From assembly GCA_017529875.1 (NCBI GenBank), contig JAFXNC010000008.1, positions 62,001 through 126,000 of the forward strand: DNA of 64,000 nucleotides, written 5' to 3'. The position numbers were made by a program, and so were the translations under genes. The notes under the pieces are model-generated. The model was not told the DNA's origin, made no database searches, and saw only the letters and a list, made by a program, of their open reading frames with translations. Shown here one piece after another: positions 43,983-53,593 of this stretch. Position 1 is the stretch's first letter, and every line of letters begins with the position of its first letter. The stretch is from Ruminococcus sp. (GTDB taxonomy: Bacteria; Bacillota; Clostridia; Oscillospirales; Ruminococcaceae).

Positions 43983-44011
43983 ATTATAACACATAAAGAA
44001 CAGATTGTCAA
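43983..44011 (-). promoter_or_regulatory. Promoter of the ABC-F transcript
   Basis: Minus-strand TTGACA (44006-44011) and TATAAT (43983-43988), 17-base spacer. Confidence 0.85.
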
Positions 44012-44136
44012 GCCTGATTTGAATGTTTGAAAAGATTTTTTTGACAACATTTGTTATTTACTGAACTGAAATTAACTATCAATTGCTATTACCGTGCTCT
44101 GAAAGATAACTGTAAATAAAAAGAATCGAAATATTC

Positions 44137-44174
44137 CAAAAAAAGCAAGACCCACTGAAATCAGCGAGCCTTGC
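44137..44174 (-). terminator. Terminator of the small gene at 44197
   Basis: CAGCGAGCCTTGC (44162-44174) pairs imperfectly with GCAAGACCCACTG (44145-44157); the minus-strand product ends in a run of T from the A tract at 44137-44144. Confidence 0.7.
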
Positions 44175-44196
44175 CTTCATAATTTTTGCTATGAAA

Positions 44197-44427
44197 TCAT
44201 CTTTCGATTTCTGTAATAAGCTGTACTCCATCTTTAAATCCGACCTTGTACGCAGTTCTCATCTCAGCGGTGGCAGTATCGCTCACGCAGTCGAGAATTT
44301 TGTGGAATACTTCGATTTGCTCCTCGCTCAGCGAATTTTCAAACGGAATGCAGAGCTTGTTAAATTCGTCCGAGAACTCGGCGGCGTGAATATCCCCCAC
44401 ACGGAGGTTGTAAATCATATCAATCAT
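44197..44427 (-). CDS. Small helical protein of the mobilizable element
   Basis: A 76-residue protein from ATG 44427 (AAAGGG 8 bases upstream; GTG 44436 is an alternative). It is helical and acidic with the pattern MIYNLRVGDIHAAEF, ENSLSEEQIEVFHKILDCV and AYKVGFKDGVQLITEI, resembling the small DUF6809-type proteins common in clostridial mobile elements. Function unknown. It is the last gene before the right junction. Confidence 0.65.
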   Translation of the reverse strand: MIDMIYNLRVGDIHAAEFSDEFNKLCIPFENSLSEEQIEVFHKILDCVSDTATAEMRTAYKVGFKDGVQLITEIER

Positions 44428-44517
44428 TGTAAGCACCCTTTCGGTAATTATTTAGCTTGCTGTACCTGTCTTACAATGTTTGTCTGAAAACTTCTTTATG
44501 CCTACTGTCGTAAGAGC

Positions 44518-44520
44518 CAG
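44518..44520. other. Right attachment core (attR) of the inserted element
   Basis: CAG at 44518-44520 duplicates the CAG at 36151-36153. The 3' part of maff2 resumes at 44521. The preceding element end reads CTACTGTCGTAAGAGC. Confidence 0.75.
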
Positions 44521-44613
44521 GGCATGAAGCAGCTTATGGCTGGTCTTGGTCTGATCCTCCTCGCTATCATTCTCGTACCTGTTCTTGAGGGTATGATGAC
44601 CGGTGCGGTGTAA
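44521..44613 (+). pseudogene. Maff2 3' fragment
   Basis: Thirty codons plus TAA, beginning GMKQLMAGLGLILLAIILVP and ending GMMTGAV, the second membrane segment and C-terminus of Maff2. There is an internal ATG but no ribosome binding site. Joined after codon 110 at 36153 it completes the 140-residue protein. Confidence 0.88.
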
Positions 44614-44745
44614 TCTGAATACCGAAAATTCAGAACGGAGACAAGCGTAAACCTCGGCTGAACGCTATATAAATAATGCCGTTCCAATAGAATTATGAAA
44701 GGTCGCTCGGCGGTGGGCTGTGGTGGGTATGAGCGATAAGACAGA

Positions 44746-45315
44746 ATGGGAATAAACATCGGTTATCTGACAGCTAACCGAACAAGTGCAGGAGATGAGG
44801 TCTACACACCATTTTATGCGGTAGAACCGTTACTGGAGTTTCTTCCGAAAGACAAGAAGATATGGTGTCCGTTCGATGAGGAATGGAGCGCTTTCTATCA
44901 GTTTCTTTCGGAGAAAGGCTATGAAGTGGAGCGAAGCAGCTTAAAGGAGGGACAGGACTTTTTCAGGTATGAACCCGAACATTGGGACATTCTTGTGTCC
45001 AATCCCCCATTCAGCAAAAAGAATGATGTACTGAAACGAGCATTTTCTTTCCAAAAGCCCTTCGCTCTGCTCCTGCCCGTGAACAGTATTCAAGGCAAGG
45101 CGAGATATAAGATTTTCAACAACGAAATCCAGATGCTCTCCTTTGACGGGCGTGTGGACTATCATACACGGCAGAACATGGAATGTTACACTAAGGGCAA
45201 TCACTTCGGCTCTGCTTATTTCTGCCGTGATCTCCTCCCCACAAAACTTGAATTACGGCAGCTTGTCAAATATGACAGACCTTTAGTCACTCCCACGATT
45301 GGAGGTGATGAATAA
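44746..45315 (+). CDS. Adenine methyltransferase-like protein
   Basis: A 189-residue protein with the catalytic-type motif NPPF (LVSNPPFSKKND, about 84-94), an EVYTPFYAVEPLLEFLP start as in phage-type N6-adenine methyltransferases, and no obvious FxGxG cofactor motif. Similar proteins occur between maff2 and virB6 in related ICEs and are often labelled tRNA or DNA adenine methyltransferases; the substrate here is not known. The stop overlaps the VirB6-like start region (GATGAATAATGG). Confidence 0.7.
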   Translation: MGINIGYLTANRTSAGDEVYTPFYAVEPLLEFLPKDKKIWCPFDEEWSAFYQFLSEKGYEVERSSLKEGQDFFRYEPEHWDILVSNPPFSKKNDVLKRAFSFQKPFALLLPVNSIQGKARYKIFNNEIQMLSFDGRVDYHTRQNMECYTKGNHFGSAYFCRDLLPTKLELRQLVKYDRPLVTPTIGGDE

Positions 45316-46256
45316 TGGGAATTATCAGCGATGCGATCGATGCACTGGAAGATTGGTGTAAGGACTTATTTAAGGACGGCATCCAGTCTCAGTTTGACGG
45401 CATTTCCGACCTCCTGACCGACACTTTCTCGCAAACAACGGGAACAGGCGGCAGCGGTGGACTTGTCAATGACTTCGTAACTCAGCACCCGTCACAGTTC
45501 ACTGGCGGAGGTACTGGCGGAACTACGATCTGGACAACGATCGAAACGCTTTGCAACAATGTCGTAGTGCCTATCGGCGGTTTCATTCTGACAGTTATCC
45601 TGTTGAACGAACTGATACAGATGGTACTGCGAGGAAATAACTTCAAGGACTTTGATGATTCTATTTTTATAAAATGGATCATAAAAGCACTTTGCGGTGT
45701 AATTTTGGTCGCCAACACCTATTACATCGCTTCGGCACTATTCTCGTTTGGCACAACGGTATGCTCCAACGGACTTGCCACACTATTCGGGACCGGAGAT
45801 TATCTATCTTCCACGCTCTCGATCAATCCGTCGGCTCTCAGCGGTCTGAGCTTGGGTGAGCTGATGACGGTGTGGTTTATTTCCCTGATCGTTCATCTTG
45901 GGGTGCTGATACTGATAGTTGCTATCGTTATCACACTTGCAAGCCGTATCATCGAGGTGTTTATGTATCTCAGCATTGCACCGATTCCTATGGCGACCAT
46001 GATGGACAGCGGTGAATGGGCTTCTATCGGTAAGAACTGGATCAAACAGCTTCTCGCTCTTTCTTTCCAGGGGTTCTTTATCGTAGTGGCACTCGGTATT
46101 TTCAAGACGCTTTTCAGCAATGCTATTGTCGCTCTGAACGCAAGTACAGACGGCGTGATCCTGCAAATGGGACTGCTTCTCGGCTATACCGCAGCACTTA
46201 TCTTCACGATTCTCCGCACAGGAGCTATCAGCAAATCAGTGTTCAACGCTCACTGA
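45315..46256 (+). CDS. VirB6/TrbL-like conjugation membrane protein
   Basis: A 313-residue polytopic protein. A Gly/Thr-rich N-terminal part (about 40-70) is followed by membrane segments near 80-100, 120-145, 185-212, 215-240, 250-270 and 280-300. The phrase RIIEVFMYLSIAPIPMATMMDSG is typical of the channel component in clostridial ICEs. It should form part of the inner-membrane mating channel with PrgI and VirB4 encoded next. Confidence 0.82.
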   Translation: MGIISDAIDALEDWCKDLFKDGIQSQFDGISDLLTDTFSQTTGTGGSGGLVNDFVTQHPSQFTGGGTGGTTIWTTIETLCNNVVVPIGGFILTVILLNELIQMVLRGNNFKDFDDSIFIKWIIKALCGVILVANTYYIASALFSFGTTVCSNGLATLFGTGDYLSSTLSINPSALSGLSLGELMTVWFISLIVHLGVLILIVAIVITLASRIIEVFMYLSIAPIPMATMMDSGEWASIGKNWIKQLLALSFQGFFIVVALGIFKTLFSNAIVALNASTDGVILQMGLLLGYTAALIFTILRTGAISKSVFNAH

Positions 46257-46278
46257 GAACAAGATCGGAGGTTATTAT

Positions 46279-46656
46279 TTGGCACATTATGTACCGATCC
46301 CAAAAGATTTGAACGACATCAAGGAAAAGTTCATCATGGGATTCACAAAGAGACAGGTAATATGCTTCGGTATCGGTCTTGTTCTTGGTGCGCCTGTGTA
46401 TTTTCTCACAAGAGCGTCTATCGGAATGTCGGGGGCGATCTTCGCTATGGGTGCGGTCGCCGCACCTGCGATACTCTGTGGCATTTACAAGAAAAACGGC
46501 GTGTTCTTGGAGAAACAGGTGAAGTTCATGCGTGAATATTTCACCCGACCGAGAAAGCGATATTACCAAACAACCAATGTATTCAGGTGCATTGAACGGC
46601 ACATCGAATACAACAGAATCAAGAAGAAGCTGAGAGATGCCGAAAGAAAAGGCTGA
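46279..46656 (+). CDS. PrgI family conjugation protein
   Basis: A 125-residue protein starting at TTG 46279 behind GGAGGTTAT. It has YVPIPKDLNDIKEKFIMGFT at the N-terminus and two membrane segments (about 30-50 and 54-73), the VirB3-like layout of PrgI proteins. The basic C-terminal region (KKKLRDAERKG) is cytoplasmic. It precedes virB4, as in other Gram-positive conjugation operons. Confidence 0.88.
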   Translation: MAHYVPIPKDLNDIKEKFIMGFTKRQVICFGIGLVLGAPVYFLTRASIGMSGAIFAMGAVAAPAILCGIYKKNGVFLEKQVKFMREYFTRPRKRYYQTTNVFRCIERHIEYNRIKKKLRDAERKG

Positions 46657-46723
46657 TACGGCTCTCTATATATAATAGTATAACTTTCGGTGTCTCCGCT
46701 TTGGAATATAAACGGAGGTCACA

Positions 46724-49168
46724 ATGGGCTTTAGAAAGAGAAATGCCAAAAGAAGTGATAACCGCAGCTCGGCTAAGGTTATCATGGGCAAGCCTGCCTC
46801 TCAGTTATCAAAAGAGGAGAAAAAGATTCTCTCCGCAAGAATGGCGGAGATCAGGAGTGAAAACGGCGGTAAATCGACTGTGCAGAACACGATACCGTTT
46901 CTGTGTATGTATCAGGACGGCGTGTGCCAGGTGTCGGAGAATTTCTTTTCTCTGACGGTGCAGTTTTACGATGCCAACTACTCCATTGCAGAGTTTGATG
47001 AGCAGAACAATATCTTTTCCAAGTATTGCGATGTGATCAATCTCTTTGACAACACAATTCGTTTTCAGCTTACCTTTGAAAATCAGAACCGTTCAAAGGC
47101 AAAGCTCGTCAAAACGGTGCAGATACCCGAACAGGACGATGATTTCAACTCTATCCGCAAGGAATACAGCGAAATGCTCACCGACAAGCTCCTGAAAGGC
47201 AGCAACGGACAGAGTGCAAGAAAGTTCCTGACATTCGGTATCGAATCCACATCATACAAGGCAGCAAGGGCAAAGCTCATGTCGATCAAGAATGATGTTA
47301 TCAAGGGATTTAAGGCTTTCGGTGTCGAAGCGGAACTGCTTGACGGCAGGCAGAGACTTGAAGCTCTGTATTATGCCCTGAATCCTTACAGAAATTCCCC
47401 ATTTCTTTTCGATTGGGGCGAAATGCTGAGGGCAGGAATGGACACAAAGGACTTCATCTGTCCGCCCTCGCTCAAATTCAATAAGGCAGACTTTGAGATC
47501 GGCAATGCCTACGGTGCTGTGTGGGGTATGAATATCCTTGCCGGAGAGCTGCCCGATGAGATACTCAAGGACTTCCTTGAAATGCAGAATCTTTTCTGCG
47601 TGAACATTCATGTAGAACCGCTGGACCAGATAGATGCCCTGAAATTCGTCAAAAAGAAGCTCACAAATGTTGAGCAGATGAAGATCGACGAACAGAAAAA
47701 GGCATCGCAGTCCGGCTATGATCCCGACATTCTGCCACCTGCGATCAAGATGTATATCGAGGACATTGAAAAGCTCCTCGGTGATCTGAACAGCAAGAAT
47801 GAGCGACTGTTCCATATCAGCATTTCGCTGAGGGCATACGCAAAATCGAAGAAAGACCTGAAACTTCTTTCTGAGATGCTGAAAAGAACGTGCCAGAAGA
47901 ACAACTGCACGATGTTCCCTTACGATTACAGGCAGGAGCAGACGCTCGTTTCCACACTTCCGCTGTGCTATAACGAGATTCCCGTCCGCCGTGAGATGCA
48001 CACCAGCGGTATCGCTATCTTCGTACCGTTTACCACAAAAGAGCTGTTTCAGGACGGACAAGCTACCTACTACGGCATCAATACGCTGTCGGGCAACATG
48101 ATCCGTGCCAACAGGTCAAGGCTCAAAAACCCGAACGGACTTATCCTCGGTACGCCAGGTGCAGGCAAGAGTTTCAGCGTTAAGCGTGAGATCCTCGACT
48201 GCTTTCTGACAACCGTGGACGATATTATCATCTGCGATCCCGAAGGTGAGTATTTTCCGCTTGTTTCGGCACTCCACGGACAGCTTATCCGTATCGCCAG
48301 CAACTCGGAACAGCACATCAACCCTATGGACATCACCATTGATGACTATATGTTCAGCAATCCTATGGAAGTCATTGCGAACAAGTCTGACTTCCTGATC
48401 TCCCTGTGTGAGATCATTGTCGGCGGCCGCTACGGACTTTCTGCGGAGGAACGCTCGGTCATTGATAAGTGTGTTCAGCGTATCTACAAGCACTTCATTG
48501 AGAATGAACCGTCTGAGGACAAGATGCCACTTCTCTCTGATTTGCAGAGAGAGCTTCATGAGGAGGGCGAAGTCGCTCTGAGAGTGGCAAACTCTTTGGA
48601 GATGTTCGTAAACGGCAGCCAGAACCTCTTTAATCATCGCACCAATATTGATATGAGCAATCGTATCATCTGCTTTGATATTAAGGAGCTTGGCAACCAG
48701 CTCAAAAAGGTCGGTATGCTCATCGTGCAGGATACCGTGTGGAACAGGGTTTCCGCCAACCGTGAGAAAAAGAAGATCACTCGCTACTATATCGACGAGT
48801 TCCATTTGCTTCTCAAGGAGGAACAGACAGCGAAGTATTCCGCTGAGATCTGGAAGCGTTTCCGTAAATGGGGCGGCGTTCCGACGGGTATCACACAGAA
48901 TGTCAAGGACTTGCTTTCTTCTCAGGAGGTCGAGAACATCTTTGATAACTCGGATTTCGTGTATATGCTCAATCAGGCAGCCGGAGACAGAGACATTCTC
49001 GCTGAAAAGCTCCATATCTCAAAGGAGCAGATGAAGTATGTCACGAACAGCGGTCCGGGCGAAGGGCTTATCCGCTACGATAAGGTCTTGCTGCCGTTTA
49101 CGGACAAGTTCCCGACGGATACAGAGATGTATCGCCTTATGACCACGAAGCCAACCGAAAGTGCGTAA
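46724..49168 (+). CDS. VirB4-like conjugation ATPase
   Basis: An 814-residue secretion ATPase. The N-terminal domain (to about 420) is divergent; the motor domain has Walker A GTPGAGKSFSVKRE (about 474-481), DPEGEYFPLVSALHG, and Walker B YYIDEFHLLL (about 690) followed by TGITQNVKDLLSS. It powers substrate transfer or channel assembly. A basic start (MGFRKRNAKRSDNRSS) suggests nucleic acid or membrane contact. GGAGGT lies upstream of ATG 46724. Confidence 0.93.
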   Translation: MGFRKRNAKRSDNRSSAKVIMGKPASQLSKEEKKILSARMAEIRSENGGKSTVQNTIPFLCMYQDGVCQVSENFFSLTVQFYDANYSIAEFDEQNNIFSKYCDVINLFDNTIRFQLTFENQNRSKAKLVKTVQIPEQDDDFNSIRKEYSEMLTDKLLKGSNGQSARKFLTFGIESTSYKAARAKLMSIKNDVIKGFKAFGVEAELLDGRQRLEALYYALNPYRNSPFLFDWGEMLRAGMDTKDFICPPSLKFNKADFEIGNAYGAVWGMNILAGELPDEILKDFLEMQNLFCVNIHVEPLDQIDALKFVKKKLTNVEQMKIDEQKKASQSGYDPDILPPAIKMYIEDIEKLLGDLNSKNERLFHISISLRAYAKSKKDLKLLSEMLKRTCQKNNCTMFPYDYRQEQTLVSTLPLCYNEIPVRREMHTSGIAIFVPFTTKELFQDGQATYYGINTLSGNMIRANRSRLKNPNGLILGTPGAGKSFSVKREILDCFLTTVDDIIICDPEGEYFPLVSALHGQLIRIASNSEQHINPMDITIDDYMFSNPMEVIANKSDFLISLCEIIVGGRYGLSAEERSVIDKCVQRIYKHFIENEPSEDKMPLLSDLQRELHEEGEVALRVANSLEMFVNGSQNLFNHRTNIDMSNRIICFDIKELGNQLKKVGMLIVQDTVWNRVSANREKKKITRYYIDEFHLLLKEEQTAKYSAEIWKRFRKWGGVPTGITQNVKDLLSSQEVENIFDNSDFVYMLNQAAGDRDILAEKLHISKEQMKYVTNSGPGEGLIRYDKVLLPFTDKFPTDTEMYRLMTTKPTESA

Positions 49169-49189
49169 ACTGCGAAGAATGGAGGATTT

Positions 49190-52000
49190 ATGAGCTTACA
49201 GAGAAAAGAAAATAACCTCCGCAGAGCGCAGGCACGACTTGACCGTATTCAGAACCCTCCCCGATGGAAAGTGGTTTCACACCTGAAAGCAAGGGAGTTT
49301 CAGATCGACTATCGCCGTGAGCCAAATCGTCACGGCAGATACCGAACCCGTGCGTATATTGTCCGTGGTGCGAAAGCGTATCACGGCAATAACCGTGGAC
49401 TTATCCACAAGGCTGTCAACCTGAAATACCGTGTGCAGGGCGATAAACCCTCGGTCACAAGGACGATCAAATCATGGCAGCCAAAGACCATGAAGGGCAA
49501 GCTGTTCAAGGCAAATGCCCGTGCTGTGAATTTTGCAGTTCACGATGTTACACAGACGGCAGTCGATACGGCTCTCGCAGCGGAGACTGTCGGTCTGAAA
49601 ACATCGGATACTGCCCAGCGTGAAGTCCGCAACAAGCTCAAACAGAAGTACACCCGTGAAGCGGTGGACGATTATCACCGTGGCGTATTTCTCATGGGGC
49701 GCACGGCGGTCGATGCTGTCAAGGGTACACATCACCACCTGAAAACAAAGAAACAGCATAAACTCGAAAAGGCAAAGTTTCAGCTAAAGAAAGCTGATAA
49801 CAAGCTATATAAGTCGAAAATCGGCAAGCCGAAGCTCAGGGCGAACAAGGCAGCTCTGCGAGGTGCTAAGGCTGAGTATAAGGCGAAGAAAAAGCCTGCC
49901 CACGGCAATAAGCTCCGCAAGGCGATGAATAAGCGTAGGCTGCAAGCCTACAAACAGACGAAGCGTGAGCTGAAATTTGAGCGTAAACAGCTCAGGACAG
50001 AAAACAAGTTCCGTGTCAAGGAATTCCGCAATCAGAAGAAGATCAGCAAATTGACCAGACCGGGACTGCTTGCATTGAAGCCTGCCACTTATACCGCAGG
50101 CAGAATGAAAGCGTCCGCTTGGCAAAAGGCGGTCAACGAAGATCAGGACAACGATTTTCTCCACGCTATCGACTCTGCAAAACGCAGAGTTGTAGAGCCT
50201 GCGGCACAGAAAGTAAGCAAGCCTCAGCGTTTGCAGAAAAAAGAGAAACAGCGTGACCGCCTGAATGACAAGAAGTCGAAGTCCAATAACCGCCTGAACA
50301 GGCAGGAGACTCGACTGAAAGACAAGCACGACAGCTATAAAAAGCGTAAAAAGCCGAAGCCGAAAAAGAAGAAAGGTGCTAAGGACACGATCTCCGCTGC
50401 ATTAAAGGCAGCGTGGAAATTCGTGAAGAATGTCTATGAGAGCGAGGTCAAAAAGTTCTTTCTTTGTCTGGCGATACCTGTCATTGTGATATTGCTTGTA
50501 TTCGGTATTATCACGATGCTGTTCTCTGCGACTTCCTCGCACAGCGGTTTTACGCTCGGCACATACGCAGCGCAGGACTATGACCTGAGTGAAGCGGAGA
50601 AATACTACACGGAACTTGCCTATAACCTCAATCAGAAGATTCGCAAGGTAAGCAGTTCTGCTGACTGGCAAAGCGGTCTTGCTGCTTTCGGAGCAAATAC
50701 GGGTGATCTCTCCGATACCCCTGATGAATGGGTGTGGGGACGCTCCTCGGTCTATGACTTTGATCCTGTGTATGACTTCGATACCTACAAGCTGTGGTCG
50801 TTCCTCTGTGCTTATTACTATGATTTCGATGCCGATAACGATGATATTTACTATTGGGAGTTCGACGGCGATACGGAAGATCTGCTTGAAGAAATCTTCA
50901 ATGATGAATATGAGTTCGTCTATTGGTATGATAATCAGTCCCGTTGGGAGGAGCTTTCCCCATACAACTATTGGGGCGGCGGTAACGCATCTTCGGGAAC
51001 ATATTACAGGGCTGAGAAAGATGCTTATATCTATGACGGGCAGCCGTACAGATACCGCTTCAAGCCGATTGCGATCACATCGGAGCTTTCGCAGTATGAG
51101 GACGATGACGGCTATCTCTGCATTACAGACGGCTATCGTGTGCTTGATGCACAGAACGATTACAAAGAAACAGGCTTCTTTATCATGGATCACCGTTGGT
51201 ATTCCGGCACAAGCCACCCGTTCTACTACATCGACAACGATACCGACACTTTCTTCTTTATGAAAGGAAGTACCCGTCATAACCGCAGTTTTTGGGGGTG
51301 GGACGGTACAGATGCTTGGTTCTTGGTATCTCCGACAGATACCCATATCTGGAACAGCAGTCTGAATGATGTGTGTATGTACGGCTACTATGAGAAATAC
51401 AAGTGGAAAACGGAGTGCAAGCTCTACTATAACGTAAAGCAGAACAAGACCTTTGATGAGGTCATTGCCGATAAGCTCGGCAGTATGTCACATTCCGATG
51501 AACGCTTGCAGTATTACAGTCTGCTGATCGGTACGGACGGCTCTGCTTCGATGTACGGCAATCACCAGACTTTGCATAATCTTCTTCCGGGTGCAACGAT
51601 TCGTGATTACTCGCTGAAACGGGAGTTTGGCTATGAAATGACGGGTTGGAACACCGACAGCGACGGGCTGTATCAGGGTATCAAGGTGTACTGCACCAAT
51701 GGCGATAAGCTCAAAGCTCCGTTCAAGGGCAAGATCACCGATGTTGATACCGACGATAACAAGATCACAATACGCAAGGACGATGTGGAGTATTGGTATG
51801 ACGGTACGGGCGGAACTGAGCGTGATACGGAAGTCACCATTGCTAATGCTGTGCTTCTGAGTGGCTTCTCTGAGGGCGATACGGTCAATGACGGACAGGA
51901 GTTTGCAAAAACAACAGCAGGAAATGTAAATTTCCATATTTATATAGACACTGACGGCTACGGTTGGGACTACATTGATCCCCGACTGGTGCTGTATTGA
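49190..52000 (+). CDS. CD1108-type mobile element protein with degenerate M23-like domain
   Basis: A 936-residue protein. Residues 1-420 are very basic and coiled-coil prone (KAKFQLKKADNKLYKSKIGK is typical). One membrane segment lies at about 421-445. The outer part (450-830) is Tyr/Asp-rich and unrecognised. The C-terminus (about 830-936) resembles a LytM/M23 peptidase: KVYCTNGDKLKAPFKGKITD, and near the end NFHIYIDTDGYGWDYIDPR. The usual HxH is N-x-H there and no H-x3-D is evident, so it is probably not a working hydrolase. It takes the place of the VirB1/TcpG-like cell-wall component. Confidence 0.8.
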   Translation: MSLQRKENNLRRAQARLDRIQNPPRWKVVSHLKAREFQIDYRREPNRHGRYRTRAYIVRGAKAYHGNNRGLIHKAVNLKYRVQGDKPSVTRTIKSWQPKTMKGKLFKANARAVNFAVHDVTQTAVDTALAAETVGLKTSDTAQREVRNKLKQKYTREAVDDYHRGVFLMGRTAVDAVKGTHHHLKTKKQHKLEKAKFQLKKADNKLYKSKIGKPKLRANKAALRGAKAEYKAKKKPAHGNKLRKAMNKRRLQAYKQTKRELKFERKQLRTENKFRVKEFRNQKKISKLTRPGLLALKPATYTAGRMKASAWQKAVNEDQDNDFLHAIDSAKRRVVEPAAQKVSKPQRLQKKEKQRDRLNDKKSKSNNRLNRQETRLKDKHDSYKKRKKPKPKKKKGAKDTISAALKAAWKFVKNVYESEVKKFFLCLAIPVIVILLVFGIITMLFSATSSHSGFTLGTYAAQDYDLSEAEKYYTELAYNLNQKIRKVSSSADWQSGLAAFGANTGDLSDTPDEWVWGRSSVYDFDPVYDFDTYKLWSFLCAYYYDFDADNDDIYYWEFDGDTEDLLEEIFNDEYEFVYWYDNQSRWEELSPYNYWGGGNASSGTYYRAEKDAYIYDGQPYRYRFKPIAITSELSQYEDDDGYLCITDGYRVLDAQNDYKETGFFIMDHRWYSGTSHPFYYIDNDTDTFFFMKGSTRHNRSFWGWDGTDAWFLVSPTDTHIWNSSLNDVCMYGYYEKYKWKTECKLYYNVKQNKTFDEVIADKLGSMSHSDERLQYYSLLIGTDGSASMYGNHQTLHNLLPGATIRDYSLKREFGYEMTGWNTDSDGLYQGIKVYCTNGDKLKAPFKGKITDVDTDDNKITIRKDDVEYWYDGTGGTERDTEVTIANAVLLSGFSEGDTVNDGQEFAKTTAGNVNFHIYIDTDGYGWDYIDPRLVLY

Positions 52001-52011
52001 CGGAGGTGCGA

Positions 52012-52341
52012 ATGGCTCTATACGATGCGAAGATCGAAAAAAACTGCAAAAAGGTAGAGCAGCTTGAACGGAATATCAAGCGTGATACAGAGGAACGCAG
52101 ACGGCTTCTCTCCGAAATTGACAGACTGCGTTACCTCTCGCTCTGCGAAAAGCTGAACTGTCAGGGAGAGGAATTAGAAACCGTCCTCGCCAGAGAACAT
52201 GAGCAGATCCAGAACATGAAGGCTCGTGGAATGACCGATGATGAGATCGACCATCTCGGCAAAGGCGGCAATGACGGTAAATACGAAGATCAAATGAGTT
52301 TTTACTCTGAGGAGGACGATGATGAAAACAAGAATGCTTAG
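52012..52341 (+). CDS. DUF4315-type coiled-coil protein
   Basis: A 109-residue protein from ATG 52012 behind GGAGGTG (TTG 51997 is unlikely). It is a helical protein: EKNCKKVEQLERNIKRDTEE, then REHEQIQNMKARGMTDDEID, with an acidic tail. The gene overlaps the next one. This small protein is consistently found after the cell-wall protein in Tn1549-like elements; function unknown. Confidence 0.75.
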   Translation: MALYDAKIEKNCKKVEQLERNIKRDTEERRRLLSEIDRLRYLSLCEKLNCQGEELETVLAREHEQIQNMKARGMTDDEIDHLGKGGNDGKYEDQMSFYSEEDDDENKNA

Positions 52342-53218
52342 TGCTGTTATGGCAGCATTTATGCTTGCAACTGCAAGTGTGGGCGGTATTACCGCTTCTG
52401 CCGCTGAAAAGGCTTCTGCCGGAGAGGATACGGCTGAAACTACTGCGGTCGATGAGGACAGCTCGGCAGATACTACGGAGACAACTGCCGATACAGCGGA
52501 AAGCTCCGATACTGAGGAGACTTCTTCTGTTTCAGAAGATAATACCGACGATATGGAGAAGTTCCGTGAGGTCATGAGCGACCTTGCCGAAGCAGGAACA
52601 ACAGAGGTCGCTCCTGACTATTACGGTGATGATTACTATGATACGGACGGTAATGCTACGCTTATCAAGTCCGAAAGAATTGTCTACAATTCCGAGGAAA
52701 TGCAGTTCATCGCCGTTACTACAAAGGACGGTCATGTGTTTTATGTGCTGATAAACTATTCGGCACAGAATGCCGAGGACCAGGTATTTTTCCTGAACAA
52801 AGTTGACGACTATGATCTGTACGCACTTCTCTACGCCGGAGCTGAGGACGATGATGAGAAAAAGAAAATCACGCCCGAACAGGCAGCTCAGGCGGCTGAA
52901 AAGGCAAACGGCAGGATGCAGTCCAGCAATGGTGCAGATACCGCTGATACAGAGGAATCTGCGGAGGACGGCGAAGATGCAACAGATGCTCAGGTCCAGG
53001 CAAAGCCTGTGCCTATGAGCAAGAACAGCATGATGCTCGTTTTCGGTGCGATCGCTCTGATCGGTGTCGGCGGTGCAGGCTTCTTCCTGATGAAGAAAAA
53101 GAACGGCGGCAACAGTAAGACCGCTATGCAGGTCGAGCCTGAGTATGACGATGATAATGAGATCACTGAGGACGAGGACGATATGAAGTTCTACGATGAT
53201 CAGGACGATGAAGAATAA
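52322..53218 (+). CDS. DUF4366-type surface protein
   Basis: A 298-residue secreted protein. ATG 52322 has better spacing to GGAGG (52311) than ATG 52319. A signal peptide (MKTRMLSAVMAAFMLATASV, cleavage near ASA) is followed by a Thr/Glu/Ser-rich linker, a central beta domain (about 85-165, NSEEMQFIAVTTKDGHVFYV), a Gln/Ala-rich linker and a C-terminal membrane anchor (about 245-262, MLVFGAIALIGVGGAGFFLM) with a basic then acidic tail. It is probably displayed outside the cell during mating. Confidence 0.8.
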   Translation: MKTRMLSAVMAAFMLATASVGGITASAAEKASAGEDTAETTAVDEDSSADTTETTADTAESSDTEETSSVSEDNTDDMEKFREVMSDLAEAGTTEVAPDYYGDDYYDTDGNATLIKSERIVYNSEEMQFIAVTTKDGHVFYVLINYSAQNAEDQVFFLNKVDDYDLYALLYAGAEDDDEKKKITPEQAAQAAEKANGRMQSSNGADTADTEESAEDGEDATDAQVQAKPVPMSKNSMMLVFGAIALIGVGGAGFFLMKKKNGGNSKTAMQVEPEYDDDNEITEDEDDMKFYDDQDDEE

Positions 53219-53236
53219 GAAAGAGAGGGCAAAAGA

Positions 53237-53509
53237 ATGGGAAAGATGAAGAAGATCGGTGTGTGTATGGCAGCGGTGGCAGGTGCCGCCGGAATTGCAG
53301 GACTCTCCGCTAAGGCGGTCGAGGGCGTGAGAAAGAAGTGGTTTCTCCGTGGCTTTGAGGCAGGACAGTTCATCGGCAATCTCACCGCTGCGGAGAGCTT
53401 CGCTCAGGAAAAGACCGTGATCCAACAGAAGTATGACAAGCTCTGCGAGGAGTTTGACGAACTTCAGGAGAACTACAACGAGCTTTGTGAGGACTACTAC
53501 GAAGCATAA
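53237..53509 (+). CDS. Small membrane-associated coiled-coil protein
   Basis: A 90-residue protein. An Ala/Gly-rich hydrophobic helix (MAAVAGAAGIAGLSAKAV) is followed by a helical, charged segment (QKYDKLCEEFDELQENYNEL). Single-span membrane protein with a coiled coil is the most that can be said; it may scaffold other transfer proteins. Confidence 0.6.
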   Translation: MGKMKKIGVCMAAVAGAAGIAGLSAKAVEGVRKKWFLRGFEAGQFIGNLTAAESFAQEKTVIQQKYDKLCEEFDELQENYNELCEDYYEA

Positions 53510-53593
53510 TCAACTTTGAACCCAGTGGATTCAAAGTTCCCGACAACAGAACAAACAACATAAGACAATGAGAAAAGAGAGAGAATTTGTCTA

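Noticed and set aside
49190..52000. Calling the cell-wall protein an active M23 peptidase
   Set aside because: The metal-binding residues expected for the family are not all visible.
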